From assembly GCA_017447265.1 (NCBI GenBank), contig JAFSOA010000017.1:1-64000 (forward strand): 64,000 bases of DNA, in the 5' to 3' direction. This DNA is from Bacteroidales bacterium (GTDB taxonomy: Bacteria; Bacteroidota; Bacteroidia; Bacteroidales; UBA932). The position numbers and the translations under genes are program-made. The notes beneath the pieces were generated by a model. It was not told the DNA's origin. It did no database searches and was given only the letters and a program-made list of their open reading frames with translations. Of this stretch, positions 16,518-25,621 are shown piece by piece (the stretch's first letter is position 1; each line of letters begins with the position of its first letter).

Positions 16518-19237
16518 CGTTCAGTTATTTTGGGGTCAATTATATGCAAATCGCGCTGCGGGAACGGGATGGTGATGTTGTTTTCAGCCAGGATCTTATA
16601 GATGATCTCTTTACAGTGGTACACGTATTCAAATTGCTCGGCCACCAGTACGTACTGCCAGACGGCCACGTTCACGGAACTTTCTCCGAAGTCGTCGAAG
16701 TGGATGTCAAAGCCATACTCGGGATCGACGATATCGCGGCCGTAGGAGTCCTTGGTCCTGAGCACCTGCAAGCCTTCTTCCAGCGCGGCCCTCACCTTTT
16801 GGAAATCCGTGCCATACGCCACGCCCACCTTGACAATGGTCAGCTCGTAGGAATTGTTGCGGGTAAGGTTGGTGAAGCTTTTTCCGAACAGCGAGGAGTT
16901 GAGGAAGGCAACCTGGGTGCCGTAAAGCGTCTCCACCATAGTGGTCTGGTAGCTGATATCCGTCACTTTGCCGCGGACGCCGTCGCAATCAATCCAGTCC
17001 CCTACCCGCAGACGGCCGCCCATCAGCTGGATACCGTAGATGAAGTTGTTCAGGATATCTTTCAGGGCCAGACCGATACCGGCCGACAAACCACCGGCGA
17101 TCAGTCCCAGCGAGTTGGTGGGGATATTCAGCGTTATGATGAAGATGTCGGCATACACAAACCAGATGATCACGCTGATGAGGCTGTTGCCCAAGGCCAG
17201 GTTGACTTCGTCGCTTCGCACGGTTTTCCGCTGGTATTTGCGAAGGAAACGCTGGTATTTGAAGGTCCGCCACAGGCTGTGGGCCGCCTTGCTCCCGTAG
17301 CGGAACACGGCGAACAGCCCCGACAGGAACAGGATGTTATACAGGGATACCCGGAATTCTCCCTGACGGAAGAAGGGCTCCTCAAAAATGGTGCGGTACA
17401 AGTCGTTGAATTCGAAAATGTGCAGGGCCCAGTAAATACAGGCGGGAACAGAAAACAGCACAAGGAGCGGAACCAGAACCTCCCGGATGAAATCGTAGAA
17501 CCAGGTTGCACGGAACAGCAACTGGTCGCCTGTCTGCCCGGTCACATAAGAGACCTTCGCCTTATAAGCCTCTAACCGCTTGTTCATCCGCTTCTCCTTG
17601 TACAGGAGCGTCAGGTCCCACACAGAAGCGATGGCCAGGACGAGCGCCAGCTGGAAATACCACCATACCAGAATGATAAGGGCCAGAAAAATGAAACCGA
17701 GCCTGCTGATGGCCAGCGCGGCGGCCGTGACGCAGAGAGAAACCCATCCGATCACCGCGTCGATCCGGTCCGCTTTATGGCTGCGCCGCAGATTGGCAAG
17801 CAGCTGCCACAGCGTCATCCCCAGGAGGAGCGGCGGGAAAAAGAAATTCAAAAAAGCATTGGGCACGAACAACACCCGGAAGCTGATCACGAACAGCGCC
17901 GTGAAAATGGTGGGCAGATAGATCCGGACACTGTTCTTTAGCTTGGCAGGCTCGAGCCGGATGAGCAGGGCCGTGGTGATGGCCATGAGCAGCCAGATGA
18001 AGGTGTGCATGATGCTGATTCCCTTGCGGACGATGTCGTCACTGGTCGTCTCGTAGCTGAGGACCAGGAACAGAACGCAGCCCAGCAGGAGCGCCAGATA
18101 ACGCCGCTGCTCCCGGGACACCCGTTCTCCGACGGACTTCACGAAACGGTAGAGGGGCAGCAGCAGGAGTGCCGCGAGGCCCCAGAGCACGAAGAACCCC
18201 ACGAAATAAAAGAGCATCCAGAACAACTTCGCCAGGTTGGCCAGCCGGCTGTCCCGGGTAGCGATTTCTTCCAGATTATCATAGTCGCCTTGTTCGCTGA
18301 CAATCAATTTCTCCACGGAGGAAAGGCTGAACTTCTCACCCATGGCTTTCCGCGCTTCCTTCCAGTACTCGCCGGGATTCTCCAGAATGGCCCGCCAGGG
18401 AGTCTGCCCTTCTACAAACACCTTATTCTCAATGATGTCATAGTATTCCAGCGCATACTCATACGACTCCTCCATGCGCAACCGGGCTTCCAGGTAGTGG
18501 GTGCTGTCGGCTATCACCTGCTCCCGCATCCGGGCATACAGTTTCAGCAGCTCGGAGGCATACAGGAGGCAGGAGTCGCGGTCCGCCTGCCCGGCTTCGC
18601 TCAGGATAAACGCCGGGACACATTCCTCTTCCGCTACGGTGTCCTGCGCCGCGTACCAGGCTATGACGGCCTCCACCTGCTCTTCCAATTCCTGCTGCAG
18701 GTCTTGTTCCTGCTGCAGGCCTTGCAGTTCCTGCTGCAGGAGGCCCTCGTTTTGCAGCAGGTGCACGTCCAGCGAGTCATTGTGGTACGCCAGGCTGTCC
18801 GGCACCACTTCCAGCTCCCTGAGTTCCGGCGGGAGGCGGCGGAGCGACTCGATCAGGCGCGCATAGCGGTTGATTTCTACGTCCAGGGTGGACACGATGC
18901 GGTCGTAGGGCGTGCGGTTTTTATTGAAATCGTTGTATTCCTGCGTCACCCTCTCCAGGGCATAGCTGATGTCGAAGGTATAGTCCTGCTTCTGGGAATA
19001 CAACATCAGGGACAAGTCGTTGCACTTCTTGACAATGTTCACCATTTCCCGATGGCGCACAGCGTACTTGCTTTCCATCCGTTCCCGCGTCTCGTCGATC
19101 CGCAGATAATCATGATACAATTCCCGGCGAAGGTTGGAAAGCGTCGCGTCCAGGCCCGGGCCCGTAAAGACAGCCAGGGCGGGCAACGCCAACGCAAGCA
19201 GTGCCACGAAGCTGATGAGGAGTTTGCGCTTTTTCAT
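16514..19237 (-). CDS. Large MscS-type mechanosensitive channel with long extracytoplasmic N-terminus
   Basis: The 907-residue protein starts at ATG 19237 with a signal-like segment (MKKRKLLISFVALLALALPALA); a TTG 15 bases earlier is less likely. Residues about 30-310 are a helical, coiled-coil-rich periplasmic region, including a Gln/Leu/Glu-rich stretch around LLQQELQGLQQEQDLQQELE. About ten membrane segments follow, then the MscS pore helix (GLIAGGLSAGIGLALKDILNNF) and a complete beta plus alpha/beta vestibule (GDWIDCDGVRGKVTDI ... VAYGTDFQKVRAALEEGL). The layout resembles MscK/YbiO-like large MscS proteins that release solutes on hypo-osmotic shock. It heads a four-gene membrane operon. 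Confidence 0.85.
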   Translation of the reverse strand: MKKRKLLISFVALLALALPALAVFTGPGLDATLSNLRRELYHDYLRIDETRERMESKYAVRHREMVNIVKKCNDLSLMLYSQKQDYTFDISYALERVTQEYNDFNKNRTPYDRIVSTLDVEINRYARLIESLRRLPPELRELEVVPDSLAYHNDSLDVHLLQNEGLLQQELQGLQQEQDLQQELEEQVEAVIAWYAAQDTVAEEECVPAFILSEAGQADRDSCLLYASELLKLYARMREQVIADSTHYLEARLRMEESYEYALEYYDIIENKVFVEGQTPWRAILENPGEYWKEARKAMGEKFSLSSVEKLIVSEQGDYDNLEEIATRDSRLANLAKLFWMLFYFVGFFVLWGLAALLLLPLYRFVKSVGERVSREQRRYLALLLGCVLFLVLSYETTSDDIVRKGISIMHTFIWLLMAITTALLIRLEPAKLKNSVRIYLPTIFTALFVISFRVLFVPNAFLNFFFPPLLLGMTLWQLLANLRRSHKADRIDAVIGWVSLCVTAAALAISRLGFIFLALIILVWWYFQLALVLAIASVWDLTLLYKEKRMNKRLEAYKAKVSYVTGQTGDQLLFRATWFYDFIREVLVPLLVLFSVPACIYWALHIFEFNDLYRTIFEEPFFRQGEFRVSLYNILFLSGLFAVFRYGSKAAHSLWRTFKYQRFLRKYQRKTVRSDEVNLALGNSLISVIIWFVYADIFIITLNIPTNSLGLIAGGLSAGIGLALKDILNNFIYGIQLMGGRLRVGDWIDCDGVRGKVTDISYQTTMVETLYGTQVAFLNSSLFGKSFTNLTRNNSYELTIVKVGVAYGTDFQKVRAALEEGLQVLRTKDSYGRDIVDPEYGFDIHFDDFGESSVNVAVWQYVLVAEQFEYVYHCKEIIYKILAENNITIPFPQRDLHIIDPKITER

Positions 19238-19366
19238 TTTCTGATTTAACAATTCAAGTTACGCGTTTTCCCGGAAAACCGCAATACCGACCAGGGTCCG
19301 GCCGGCAGGTTTTGCAGATTCCGAAACCTTTTTGCGAATTCTGAAAGTGCGGAAGGAAGGAAGAAA

Positions 19367-20458
19367 CTACTCCGCAGCACTGTGCATCCACGCCGTCACG
19401 GTCGTTCCCATGCTTTGCTTGAACGCAGCGCCGAAGGTGCTGTAGCTATGGAAACCGCTCTCGTAGGCCAACTGGCGGGCCGTGACCGTCCGCTGCTCGG
19501 TGACGGCGGCTTGATACAGACGGATGAAATGACGGATGCGCAAACCGTTGATGTAGGCGTTGTAGGTGAGGCCCTGCTGGGCGAAGTACTGGCTCAGATA
19601 GTAACGGTTCGTGCCGATGACCTGAGCCAGCTGGGCCAGGTTGAGGTCGTGCTGCAGATAAAGTCGCCTGTCTTCGCAATGCTTTTTCAGCTGGGGACCT
19701 ATGTTGGCTGGAATGACCGGCTGCGCGGAAGGCTTCTGCAGGTCGTCTGCCGGTTCTGCTACTGCCGGTTCACTCTCGGCCAGTTGCTGCAACGTTTCCG
19801 CGCGCCACAGGAGTATGCCCACTATCAGGATATTGTCTATCTGGAGAAGATACAGGTAAACACGCTCGGTCGTGGTACTGCTGTAGACAATGAAAAACAA
19901 CAGAAACACGGCCAGGATCAGGAGACTTTGCCAGATCTCCTTGTGCTCCAGGTCCGCGTAATTGTCCCGCAGCCAGCGTCCGTAGCGCCGGACGGCATGG
20001 AAGATATACAGCATGAACAGTGCATACAGGGACACGACATACACGCTCAGCGGAACAAAAAGGGCGTCGTCATTCCGGATGATACTCAGGACTGTCAGCA
20101 CGACGGCAGGGACCAGCGCCACAGCCACAGGCCAGACCGCCCTGTGCCGGTCCTGCAACATGGCCAGCAGGCTGCCTGCTATCGTGGGAATGAACAGCAG
20201 GATATCCAGGCCGCAGACCGTCACGTAAGCGGTCAGCGACGGATGACGGACGTATAGCAACCACATCAGATGGCTCAACGCGCAAGCAAGCAGGAAGGCC
20301 GCCGCCCAATGGCGCAGGCGGACAGGAGACGTCACCTCCGGTGCGAAAGCATTGCCCCGCCGCAGCAGCAGATAGACAGCCGCTGCTGCATTCAGCAAGG
20401 TTACGCCACCATAGAGGGTGACAAAGAATACGTCTTCCAGTATTGCCTGCTCGCTCAT
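19367..20458 (-). CDS. Membrane-bound AraC-family transcriptional regulator
   Basis: The 363-residue protein has about seven hydrophobic segments in residues 10-225, a polar linker, and a C-terminal AraC/XylS double helix-turn-helix (about 255-360: LNLAQLAQVIGTNRYYLSQ, then TARQLAYESGFHSYSTFGAA). The 7TM-plus-AraC layout occurs in Bacteroidota as a membrane-embedded regulator that senses through its membrane part. It lies 129 bases upstream of the MscS operon on the same strand and starts 2 bases after a secreted-protein gene ends. The downstream channel genes are its most likely targets, but no operator was identified. Confidence 0.85.
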   Translation of the reverse strand: MSEQAILEDVFFVTLYGGVTLLNAAAAVYLLLRRGNAFAPEVTSPVRLRHWAAAFLLACALSHLMWLLYVRHPSLTAYVTVCGLDILLFIPTIAGSLLAMLQDRHRAVWPVAVALVPAVVLTVLSIIRNDDALFVPLSVYVVSLYALFMLYIFHAVRRYGRWLRDNYADLEHKEIWQSLLILAVFLLFFIVYSSTTTERVYLYLLQIDNILIVGILLWRAETLQQLAESEPAVAEPADDLQKPSAQPVIPANIGPQLKKHCEDRRLYLQHDLNLAQLAQVIGTNRYYLSQYFAQQGLTYNAYINGLRIRHFIRLYQAAVTEQRTVTARQLAYESGFHSYSTFGAAFKQSMGTTVTAWMHSAAE

Positions 20459-20460
20459 GT

Positions 20461-21120
20461 TTATTGCTGCAGGTCTCTCTTATACTCCCGGATACGCTGC
20501 CTGAAGAGTTTCTTGTAGGAGGGCGCGTAGTCCGTAGGCGTGGATTTGGTGCTGCTCAGACGGTTGGCGTAGAGATTGATTTCCGCCTGGATGGCCGCCT
20601 TGTCGGACAGTTGCTTCCGGGCGAAGGAAGTGCCTGCGACCGGGTCCCAATGGCGCATCGCGTCTGCCATGATGTCGAGCGTCGGCCGGGTGAGGTAGAC
20701 GACGCCCGTCTGCCCGTTGTTGTGGATGCGCAGGACATTGCCCTGCCGCTTGCGCTTGGACGCCACCACCTTGACCTCGCTCCGGCTGTTGTAGTTCTGC
20801 AAGGTGTCCGTCGTGCCCTCCGGCTGGCCCAGCAGGTTCCGCAGCGTTTCAAGGGTCTGCAGGGCTTCCTCCACGCTCGATCCGAGGTGGAACTGGAAGC
20901 GGTTCGCATCGGCATGACTGGATGTCTGGGAATAGATGTAGTAGACCGACTCGCCCGCTGAAGGTCCGGGGGCGTTCTGGACGCTGATGTAATAGTTGTG
21001 GAATTTCGGGCTGGCCGTGGAGATTACCATCCGCCGCTCGAACTCCGTTGCGAAATCATACTGGGCGAAAAGCGGGAGGCAGGGCAAAAGGCTCCCAAGA
21101 ACAAATAACAATCGTTTCAT
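20461..21120 (-). CDS. Secreted protein of unknown function
   Basis: The 219-residue protein begins with a clear signal peptide (MKRLLFVLGSLLPCLPLFAQ, cleavage after FAQ or nearby). I chose ATG 21120; a TTG nine bases upstream gives only three more residues. The mature part is polar with no Cys pair, no enzyme motif and no family I recognise. A -7-like TAAATTTG box lies only 6 bases before the ATG (21127-21134), so the message may be close to leaderless. It ends 2 bases before the AraC-type regulator and is probably transcribed with it, which makes it a candidate periplasmic input or stress protein for that regulator (inference). Confidence 0.65.
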   Translation of the reverse strand: MKRLLFVLGSLLPCLPLFAQYDFATEFERRMVISTASPKFHNYYISVQNAPGPSAGESVYYIYSQTSSHADANRFQFHLGSSVEEALQTLETLRNLLGQPEGTTDTLQNYNSRSEVKVVASKRKRQGNVLRIHNNGQTGVVYLTRPTLDIMADAMRHWDPVAGTSFARKQLSDKAAIQAEINLYANRLSSTKSTPTDYAPSYKKLFRQRIREYKRDLQQ

Positions 21121-21126
21121 CGGGGA

Positions 21127-21134
21127 CAAATTTA
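21127..21134 (-). promoter_or_regulatory. TAnnTTTG -7 box (TAAATTTG)
   Basis: The minus strand reads TAAATTTG, matching the Bacteroidota -7 consensus TAnnTTTG. It sits 6 bases before the start of the secreted-protein gene at 21120, implying a very short or absent leader. No convincing -33 TTTG was found, so this is tentative. Confidence 0.35.
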
Positions 21135-21145
21135 ATAAAAAAAGC

Positions 21146-21724
21146 CTATCCCCGGATGACCTTGATCTCCCCGTGCAGGCCTACCTGGATGATCTGGGAG
21201 GGTTCGCCGGTGGCGCCTTCTTCCAGGTAAGGATCGGCCACCCAGTCGGCGGCGTCGATGATTTCCATCGGGATGTCTTCGTAGAAAGCCGGGGCGGGCC
21301 GGCCCGATATGTTGGCCGAGGTCGAGACAACGGGTTTGTGGAAGCGGCGGATCACCTCCACGCAGAAATCGTTCATCGGGATGCGGATGCCGGCCGTGCC
21401 GTCTTCCGCCACGACGTTGGGCGCCAGGCCCATGGCGTTCGGATAGATGATGGTCATCGGCTTGTCGTTGACTTCGAGCAGGTTGATGGCCACCTCGGGG
21501 ATGACCTTCACATATTTGCCCAGCATGTCGGCATTGGCTACCAGCGTGATGAGGCTTTTGCTGTCGGCGCGCTGCTTGATGGCATAGATGCGTGCCACGG
21601 CTGCCTCATTGGTCGCATCGCAGCCGAGGCCCCAGACCGTATCGGTCGGATAGAGGATGACGCCGCCGGCCTTGAGGGTTTCCACCGCCGCCTTGACTTC
21701 TTCGAGATCGATTTCTTTTTCCAT
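21146..21724 (-). CDS. Threonylcarbamoyl-AMP synthase (Sua5/YrdC/YwlC family)
   Basis: The 192-residue protein is a YrdC-domain enzyme with the nucleotide/threonine-binding motif YPTDTVWGLGCDA near the N-terminus, KQRADSKSL, and the late motif VVSTSANISGRPAP. It makes L-threonylcarbamoyl-AMP from threonine, bicarbonate and ATP, the first step of tRNA t6A37 synthesis in the cytoplasm. The single-domain length matches TsaC/YrdC-type enzymes rather than full Sua5. TsaE, which acts later in the same pathway, is encoded at 45195-45608. Upstream, a dispersed repeat separates it from the EEP-family gene. Confidence 0.92.
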   Translation of the reverse strand: MEKEIDLEEVKAAVETLKAGGVILYPTDTVWGLGCDATNEAAVARIYAIKQRADSKSLITLVANADMLGKYVKVIPEVAINLLEVNDKPMTIIYPNAMGLAPNVVAEDGTAGIRIPMNDFCVEVIRRFHKPVVSTSANISGRPAPAFYEDIPMEIIDAADWVADPYLEEGATGEPSQIIQVGLHGEIKVIRG

Positions 21725-21739
21725 ATGTTTGATCGTTTT

Positions 21740-21767
21740 AGATTCTTCGCTTCGCTCAGAATGACAG
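21740..21767. repeat. Dispersed 28-bp repeat, copy 1
   Basis: These 28 bases (beginning AGATTCTTCGCTTCG and ending CTCAGAATGACAG) recur exactly at 50527-50554. The core contains the imperfect direct repeat TTCG-CTTCG. A partial echo, TCAGAATGACAGGG, follows at 21775-21788 and supplies the last codons and stop of the EEP gene. It lies between two genes with no other feature. Confidence 0.75.
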
Positions 21768-21774
21768 GGAGATA

Positions 21775-22848
21775 TCAGAATGACAGGGATATGTTGGTTG
21801 TGACAGGATAGTGGTCGGACCAGGGGACGCGGAGCGTCTCGTGCCGCCAGGCCGTGAATTCCTGCGGAAACAGGATGTAGTCGACGCGCAACATCGGCCA
21901 GAGTACCGAATAGCTGCTGCCCATGCCGCGGCCCGCTTCCACGAAGCTGTCTTTCAGGTAGTGGGTCAGCTGGTGATAGGTATAGGAGACCGGCGAGTCG
22001 TTGAAGTCGCCGCAGAGGAAGGTCAGCCAGGGGCTTTGTGTCTCGCTCTCCAGCAGCGCCGACACCTGCTCGGAGCGGCGGCGCGTCGCTTCGCGCAGCC
22101 TGCCGTGGACTTGCACCACCTCGTCGGTAAAGGTCTCACGGTGCGAGAGGCGCTTGACCAGCGTCGTGAAGGAGATGCTGTAGCTCTCCAGGTGGCAGTT
22201 GTAGATGCGGAAGGTGCGGCCGTCCACGTCGATGTCCGACACCAGGCTCAGGTTGCGGCTCTGGGGGAAGGTAAGCGCGCGCTCTTCCACGATGGGATAT
22301 TTGCTGAGCGTGACGTTGCCGAACCAGCGCTTGCCCTTGAAGAGATGCCAGGCACGGTACGGATAGTCGGGCAGGAATCGGCTCAGCTCGTTCGTGTCCC
22401 TGATGGCGAATTCCTGCAGGCACACAATGTCGGCGTCCTGTTCGGCGAGCAGGCTCCGGATGGCCGGGACGGCTTCTTCCGGCGTGACTTTGCGGCTGCC
22501 GGCGTCATAGCGTCCCAGGTTGTAGGTGAGAATCTTGACGGAAGGCCCGTCGGGCGCTTCCTCCCCGCAGCTGAACTTCACGAAGCGTTCCGCCAGCAGC
22601 AAGGTGGGCAGCAAGGCCACGACCGTAATCAGCAGGGCGCGCGGATGCCGGAAGATGGCGATCAGCAGGAACAGGATGTTGAGCAGGAACAGCGGAATGA
22701 AGTAGAGGCCGAAAAACATCACCAGCGGATGCTTTGTCGGATGCACGTACGGAGCCAGGCAGGACAGCAGGAGCGCACTGGCCGCCACGGCGGCCAGCAG
22801 GGCGAAAACCACGCCCCCGAGGGTCCTTTTCCGCTGCTTTACCGCCAT
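21775..22848 (-). CDS. Membrane-anchored endonuclease/exonuclease/phosphatase-family protein
   Basis: The 357-residue protein has three N-terminal hydrophobic segments (residues about 10-90), then a DNase I-like EEP domain. The hallmark motifs are visible: LTYNLGRYD (metal Asn), CLQEFAI (metal Glu), CGDFNDSP, and the final SDHYPV (catalytic Asp-His). The family cleaves phosphodiester or phosphomonoester bonds; a membrane-tethered, outward-facing domain argues for lipid, phosphate-ester or extracellular DNA substrates rather than repair. It overlaps the rhomboid gene by 10 bases, and its last residues LSF-stop are encoded by a partial repeat. Confidence 0.82.
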   Translation of the reverse strand: MAVKQRKRTLGGVVFALLAAVAASALLLSCLAPYVHPTKHPLVMFFGLYFIPLFLLNILFLLIAIFRHPRALLITVVALLPTLLLAERFVKFSCGEEAPDGPSVKILTYNLGRYDAGSRKVTPEEAVPAIRSLLAEQDADIVCLQEFAIRDTNELSRFLPDYPYRAWHLFKGKRWFGNVTLSKYPIVEERALTFPQSRNLSLVSDIDVDGRTFRIYNCHLESYSISFTTLVKRLSHRETFTDEVVQVHGRLREATRRRSEQVSALLESETQSPWLTFLCGDFNDSPVSYTYHQLTHYLKDSFVEAGRGMGSSYSVLWPMLRVDYILFPQEFTAWRHETLRVPWSDHYPVTTNISLSF

Positions 22849-23447
22849 TCCGTGTACAATTGCCCTTTCTTCTTCCAGATGAGAATCAGGATCAGGCCGA
22901 AGAGCATGCCGCCCAGGTGGGCGAAGTGGGCCACGCCGTCGTGCGTGCCGAGGACGCCGGTCGCCAGCTCAATGGCAGCGAAAATCGCCACGAACCACTT
23001 GGCTTTCAACGAGACGGGCGGAAAGATCAGCGTCAGCGTGATGTTGGGATAGAGCATGCCGAAACCCAGCAGCAGGCCGTAGATGGCGCCGGAGGCACCG
23101 ACGGTCGGCACGTTGAGGGCGCCCGGCACAAAGTAATAGAGCACCAGCTCATGGCAGAGGGCGGCGCCCAGGCCGCAGACGAAATAGAACAGCAGGAACT
23201 TCTTCGGTCCCCACATCCGTTCGAGCGTCGGCCCGAACACGATCAGCGACCACATGTTGAAGAAGATGTGGCCGAATCCGCCGTGCATGAACATGTGGGT
23301 GACCAGCTGCCACCAGCGGAAGAAAGGCGATCCGAAGGGGAAAAGGGCGAACCACTCATACATCGGATTGCCGATCAACTCGGTTCCGAGGAAGACGATG
23401 ATATTGATGATCAGCAGATTCTTGACTGCGTTAGGAAGGTTTCTCAT
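22839..23447 (-). CDS. Rhomboid-family intramembrane serine protease
   Basis: The 202-residue protein has six membrane helices and the complete rhomboid signature: HMFMHGGFGHIFFNM (conserved His/Asn of TM2), GASGAIYG with the catalytic Ser at about 119, and AHLGGMLFG with the catalytic His at about 177. It cleaves membrane-spanning substrates within the bilayer. Its start overlaps the mutL stop (ATGA) and its end overlaps the EEP-family gene, so the three are one operon. Length is typical of bacterial GlpG-type six-helix rhomboids without extra domains. Confidence 0.92.
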   Translation of the reverse strand: MRNLPNAVKNLLIINIIVFLGTELIGNPMYEWFALFPFGSPFFRWWQLVTHMFMHGGFGHIFFNMWSLIVFGPTLERMWGPKKFLLFYFVCGLGAALCHELVLYYFVPGALNVPTVGASGAIYGLLLGFGMLYPNITLTLIFPPVSLKAKWFVAIFAAIELATGVLGTHDGVAHFAHLGGMLFGLILILIWKKKGQLYTEWR

Positions 23448-25201
23448 AACTTTTTCTCCAAATCTTCAAAGGTGAGGATGGCCAGGCATTTGCGGCCGTC
23501 GGGCGTCAGTTTGGGCTCACGGCAGGCAAACAACTGGTCCACCAATAATTGTGCCTGTTCGGGATGCAGGCTTCCCGGGTCGCTGGCGGCGGCCGAAGCG
23601 GCCATCCGTCTGGCCAGCAGCTGCTTCTCGTCCTCCAGCGAACTGTCGTCCTTCAGGGCGGCGATCAGGTCGTCGATGCCCTGCCTGACGCACGCTTCCC
23701 CGCTTCCGAAGCCTTCCGGCAAGGCGTTGACCACGATGGTGTTCGCACCGAAATCCTGGATATCGAAGCCCAGCGAGGCGGTCAGGTCAGGCTGTTCGAG
23801 GACAGCCAGATAGTCCTCCGCACTGAGGGCCACCGTCACAGGAAAGAGGGACTGCTGCCGCACGGGCTGCTGCTCCGCAATCTTCTCGAAGTAGCGCTCG
23901 TAGAAGATCCTTTCGCGGGCCCGGCGGATGTCGACCACCATCAGACCCGATTTGACCGGGGTCACGATATAGCGGCGCTGCAACACCAGCAGGTTGCTGG
24001 TCACCGCGGCCTGTTCTTCTTCGAAGAGCCGTCCGTAGCCGGGATCCGGGTCCAGCACCGGTACGTCCGCGGGCGGGGCGGGCACCTCGTCGAAGGGATT
24101 GAAAAGCGGCGAATAATCGATGTGCGGAGCGTGCCCGATACGCGGCGGCCGGCTGGCCGGCGAGAAGACCGGAATGTCGGGCGCGCCCTTCATGTCGAAG
24201 TCGATGCTCGGGGTGAAATCGTTCTTGCCCAGCGCCTCCCGGACCGCTGCCGTCAGGATTTCGAAGATCAGCCCTTCGTCTTCGAACTTGACCTCGGTCT
24301 TGGCGGGGTGGATATTGACGTCCACGCGTTCGGGCTCCGTTTCGAGAAAGAGGAAGTACGCCGGCGTACAGTCTTCGGGCACCAGCTTCTCATAGGGCTT
24401 GCAGACCGCCTTGTGGAAGAAAGGCGAGCGGAAATAGCGCCCGTTGACGAAGAAGAACTGGTTGCCGCTGCTCTTGCGGGCGTCCTCCGGATTGCCGATG
24501 AAGCCGCTGATGCGCACGAGTGAAGTGTCGACGCTGACCTCCACCAGCTCCCGCGCCAGGTTCATCCCGTAGATGTCGAGGATGCGTTTCTTGCGGGTGG
24601 TGGCGGGACGCAGGTTGTGGATCTCCTTTCCGTTGGAGAGCAGCTTGAAGGCCACTTCCGGCCGAATGAGGGCGATGCGCAGGAATTCCTGGATGATGGC
24701 CCGCAGCTCCGCATTGTCCGATTTGAGGAACTTGCGGCGGGCCGGGACATTGTAAAAGAGATTGCGGATGGCGAAGTTGCTGCCGGCCGGTGCGGCGACG
24801 GGCTGGCTCCTGGCGGGCTTCGACTCGGAGATCTCGACCTGGGTGCCGAGCTCGTCCCCGGGGCGGCGGGTACGGAGCGTCACTTCGGCCACGGCGGCGA
24901 TCGAGGCGAGCGCCTCGCCGCGGAAGCCGTAGGTCAGGATGCGTTGCAGATCCTCGGCTGTGGCAATCTTGCTGGTGGCGTGCCGCTCGAAGCAGAGCAC
25001 GGCTTCTTCCGGGCTCATGCCGCAGCCGTCGTCGATGACCTGGATCAGGGTCTTTCCGGCGTCGAGCACCGTCACGCTGACGCTGCGGGCGCCCGCGTCG
25101 ATGGCGTTCTCCACCAGCTCCTTGACGACCGAAGCAGGACGCGACACCACCTCACCGGCGGCGATCAGATTGGATAAGTTTTGCGGTAGGACCTGAAGCA
25201 T
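23444..25201 (-). CDS. mutL: DNA mismatch repair protein MutL
   Basis: The 585-residue GHKL ATPase shows motif I ENAIDAG, motif II DDGCGM and motif [13 protein letters not shown] in the first 110 residues, then the transducer domain to about 330. A variable linker and a C-terminal dimerisation domain end it. MutL links MutS mismatch recognition to strand removal. I do not see a clear DQHAxxER endonuclease motif; the equivalent region reads [19 protein letters not shown], with a replaced DQHA, so its nicking activity may be weak or absent. It abuts the upstream small-protein gene without a gap. Confidence 0.95.
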   Translation of the reverse strand: MLQVLPQNLSNLIAAGEVVSRPASVVKELVENAIDAGARSVSVTVLDAGKTLIQVIDDGCGMSPEEAVLCFERHATSKIATAEDLQRILTYGFRGEALASIAAVAEVTLRTRRPGDELGTQVEISESKPARSQPVAAPAGSNFAIRNLFYNVPARRKFLKSDNAELRAIIQEFLRIALIRPEVAFKLLSNGKEIHNLRPATTRKKRILDIYGMNLARELVEVSVDTSLVRISGFIGNPEDARKSSGNQFFFVNGRYFRSPFFHKAVCKPYEKLVPEDCTPAYFLFLETEPERVDVNIHPAKTEVKFEDEGLIFEILTAAVREALGKNDFTPSIDFDMKGAPDIPVFSPASRPPRIGHAPHIDYSPLFNPFDEVPAPPADVPVLDPDPGYGRLFEEEQAAVTSNLLVLQRRYIVTPVKSGLMVVDIRRARERIFYERYFEKIAEQQPVRQQSLFPVTVALSAEDYLAVLEQPDLTASLGFDIQDFGANTIVVNALPEGFGSGEACVRQGIDDLIAALKDDSSLEDEKQLLARRMAASAAASDPGSLHPEQAQLLVDQLFACREPKLTPDGRKCLAILTFEDLEKKL

Positions 25202-25570
25202 CTATTGCACCAAAAGCAGGACGAAGCCTTTCGACAGATAATAGGCGGCGGCCGCGAGCGCGATCATCGTCAGGGCCAGGATCAGTTTCCTGACCAGGCT
25301 CATCGGCGAGTTTTCCTTCTCCTTGGAAAGACGCTTCGACTCGTAGGTCTCGCGGAACGAACCCCGGATATGCATGCCGGGGATATAGCGCTTCTCCTCC
25401 TCGATCAGGCCTTCTTTCCGGGCCATCTCGTCGATCTTTTCGCCGGGCATCGTCTTGCCGTATTTCTTATACAGCGCTTCCAGGCGTTCCTTGCGTTCGT
25501 CATAGTAGCGCGGTTCGTAATGGAACACCCGGTGCTCGGGAATATGCCAGAATTTAAATCCAAAAGCCAT
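25202..25570 (-). CDS. Conserved small tail-anchored protein upstream of mutL
   Basis: The 122-residue protein begins [21 protein letters not shown], followed by a charged helical stretch ([18 protein letters not shown]) and a single C-terminal membrane helix ([21 protein letters not shown]). That topology fits a cytoplasmic, tail-anchored protein. Short proteins with this N-terminus are common in Bacteroidota next to housekeeping genes, but I know no established function. The start at 25570 is set by a TATCTTTG box 4 bases upstream. The stop abuts mutL, so the two are co-transcribed. Confidence 0.7.
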   Translation of the reverse strand: MAFGFKFWHIPEHRVFHYEPRYYDERKERLEALYKKYGKTMPGEKIDEMARKEGLIEEEKRYIPGMHIRGSFRETYESKRLSKEKENSPMSLVRKLILALTMIALAAAAYYLSKGFVLLLVQ

Positions 25571-25574
25571 GGTA

Positions 25575-25582
25575 CAAAGATA
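25575..25582 (-). promoter_or_regulatory. -7 box TATCTTTG for the mutL operon
   Basis: The minus strand reads TATCTTTG, an exact TAnnTTTG match, 4 bases before the ATG of the small protein at 25570. It lies 9 bases from the opposing box of ispF, so this is a back-to-back promoter with a nearly leaderless transcript on this side. Confidence 0.65.
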
Positions 25583-25591
25583 ATGATTTTT

Positions 25592-25599
25592 TATCTTTG
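25592..25599 (+). promoter_or_regulatory. -7 box TATCTTTG for ispF
   Basis: The plus strand reads TATCTTTG, an exact match to the Bacteroidota -7 element, 22 bases before the ispF ATG at 25622. Together with the opposing box at 25575-25582 it forms a compact divergent promoter. Confidence 0.65.
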
Positions 25600-25621
25600 C
25601 GAAAACAACTGTAATTCTCCC

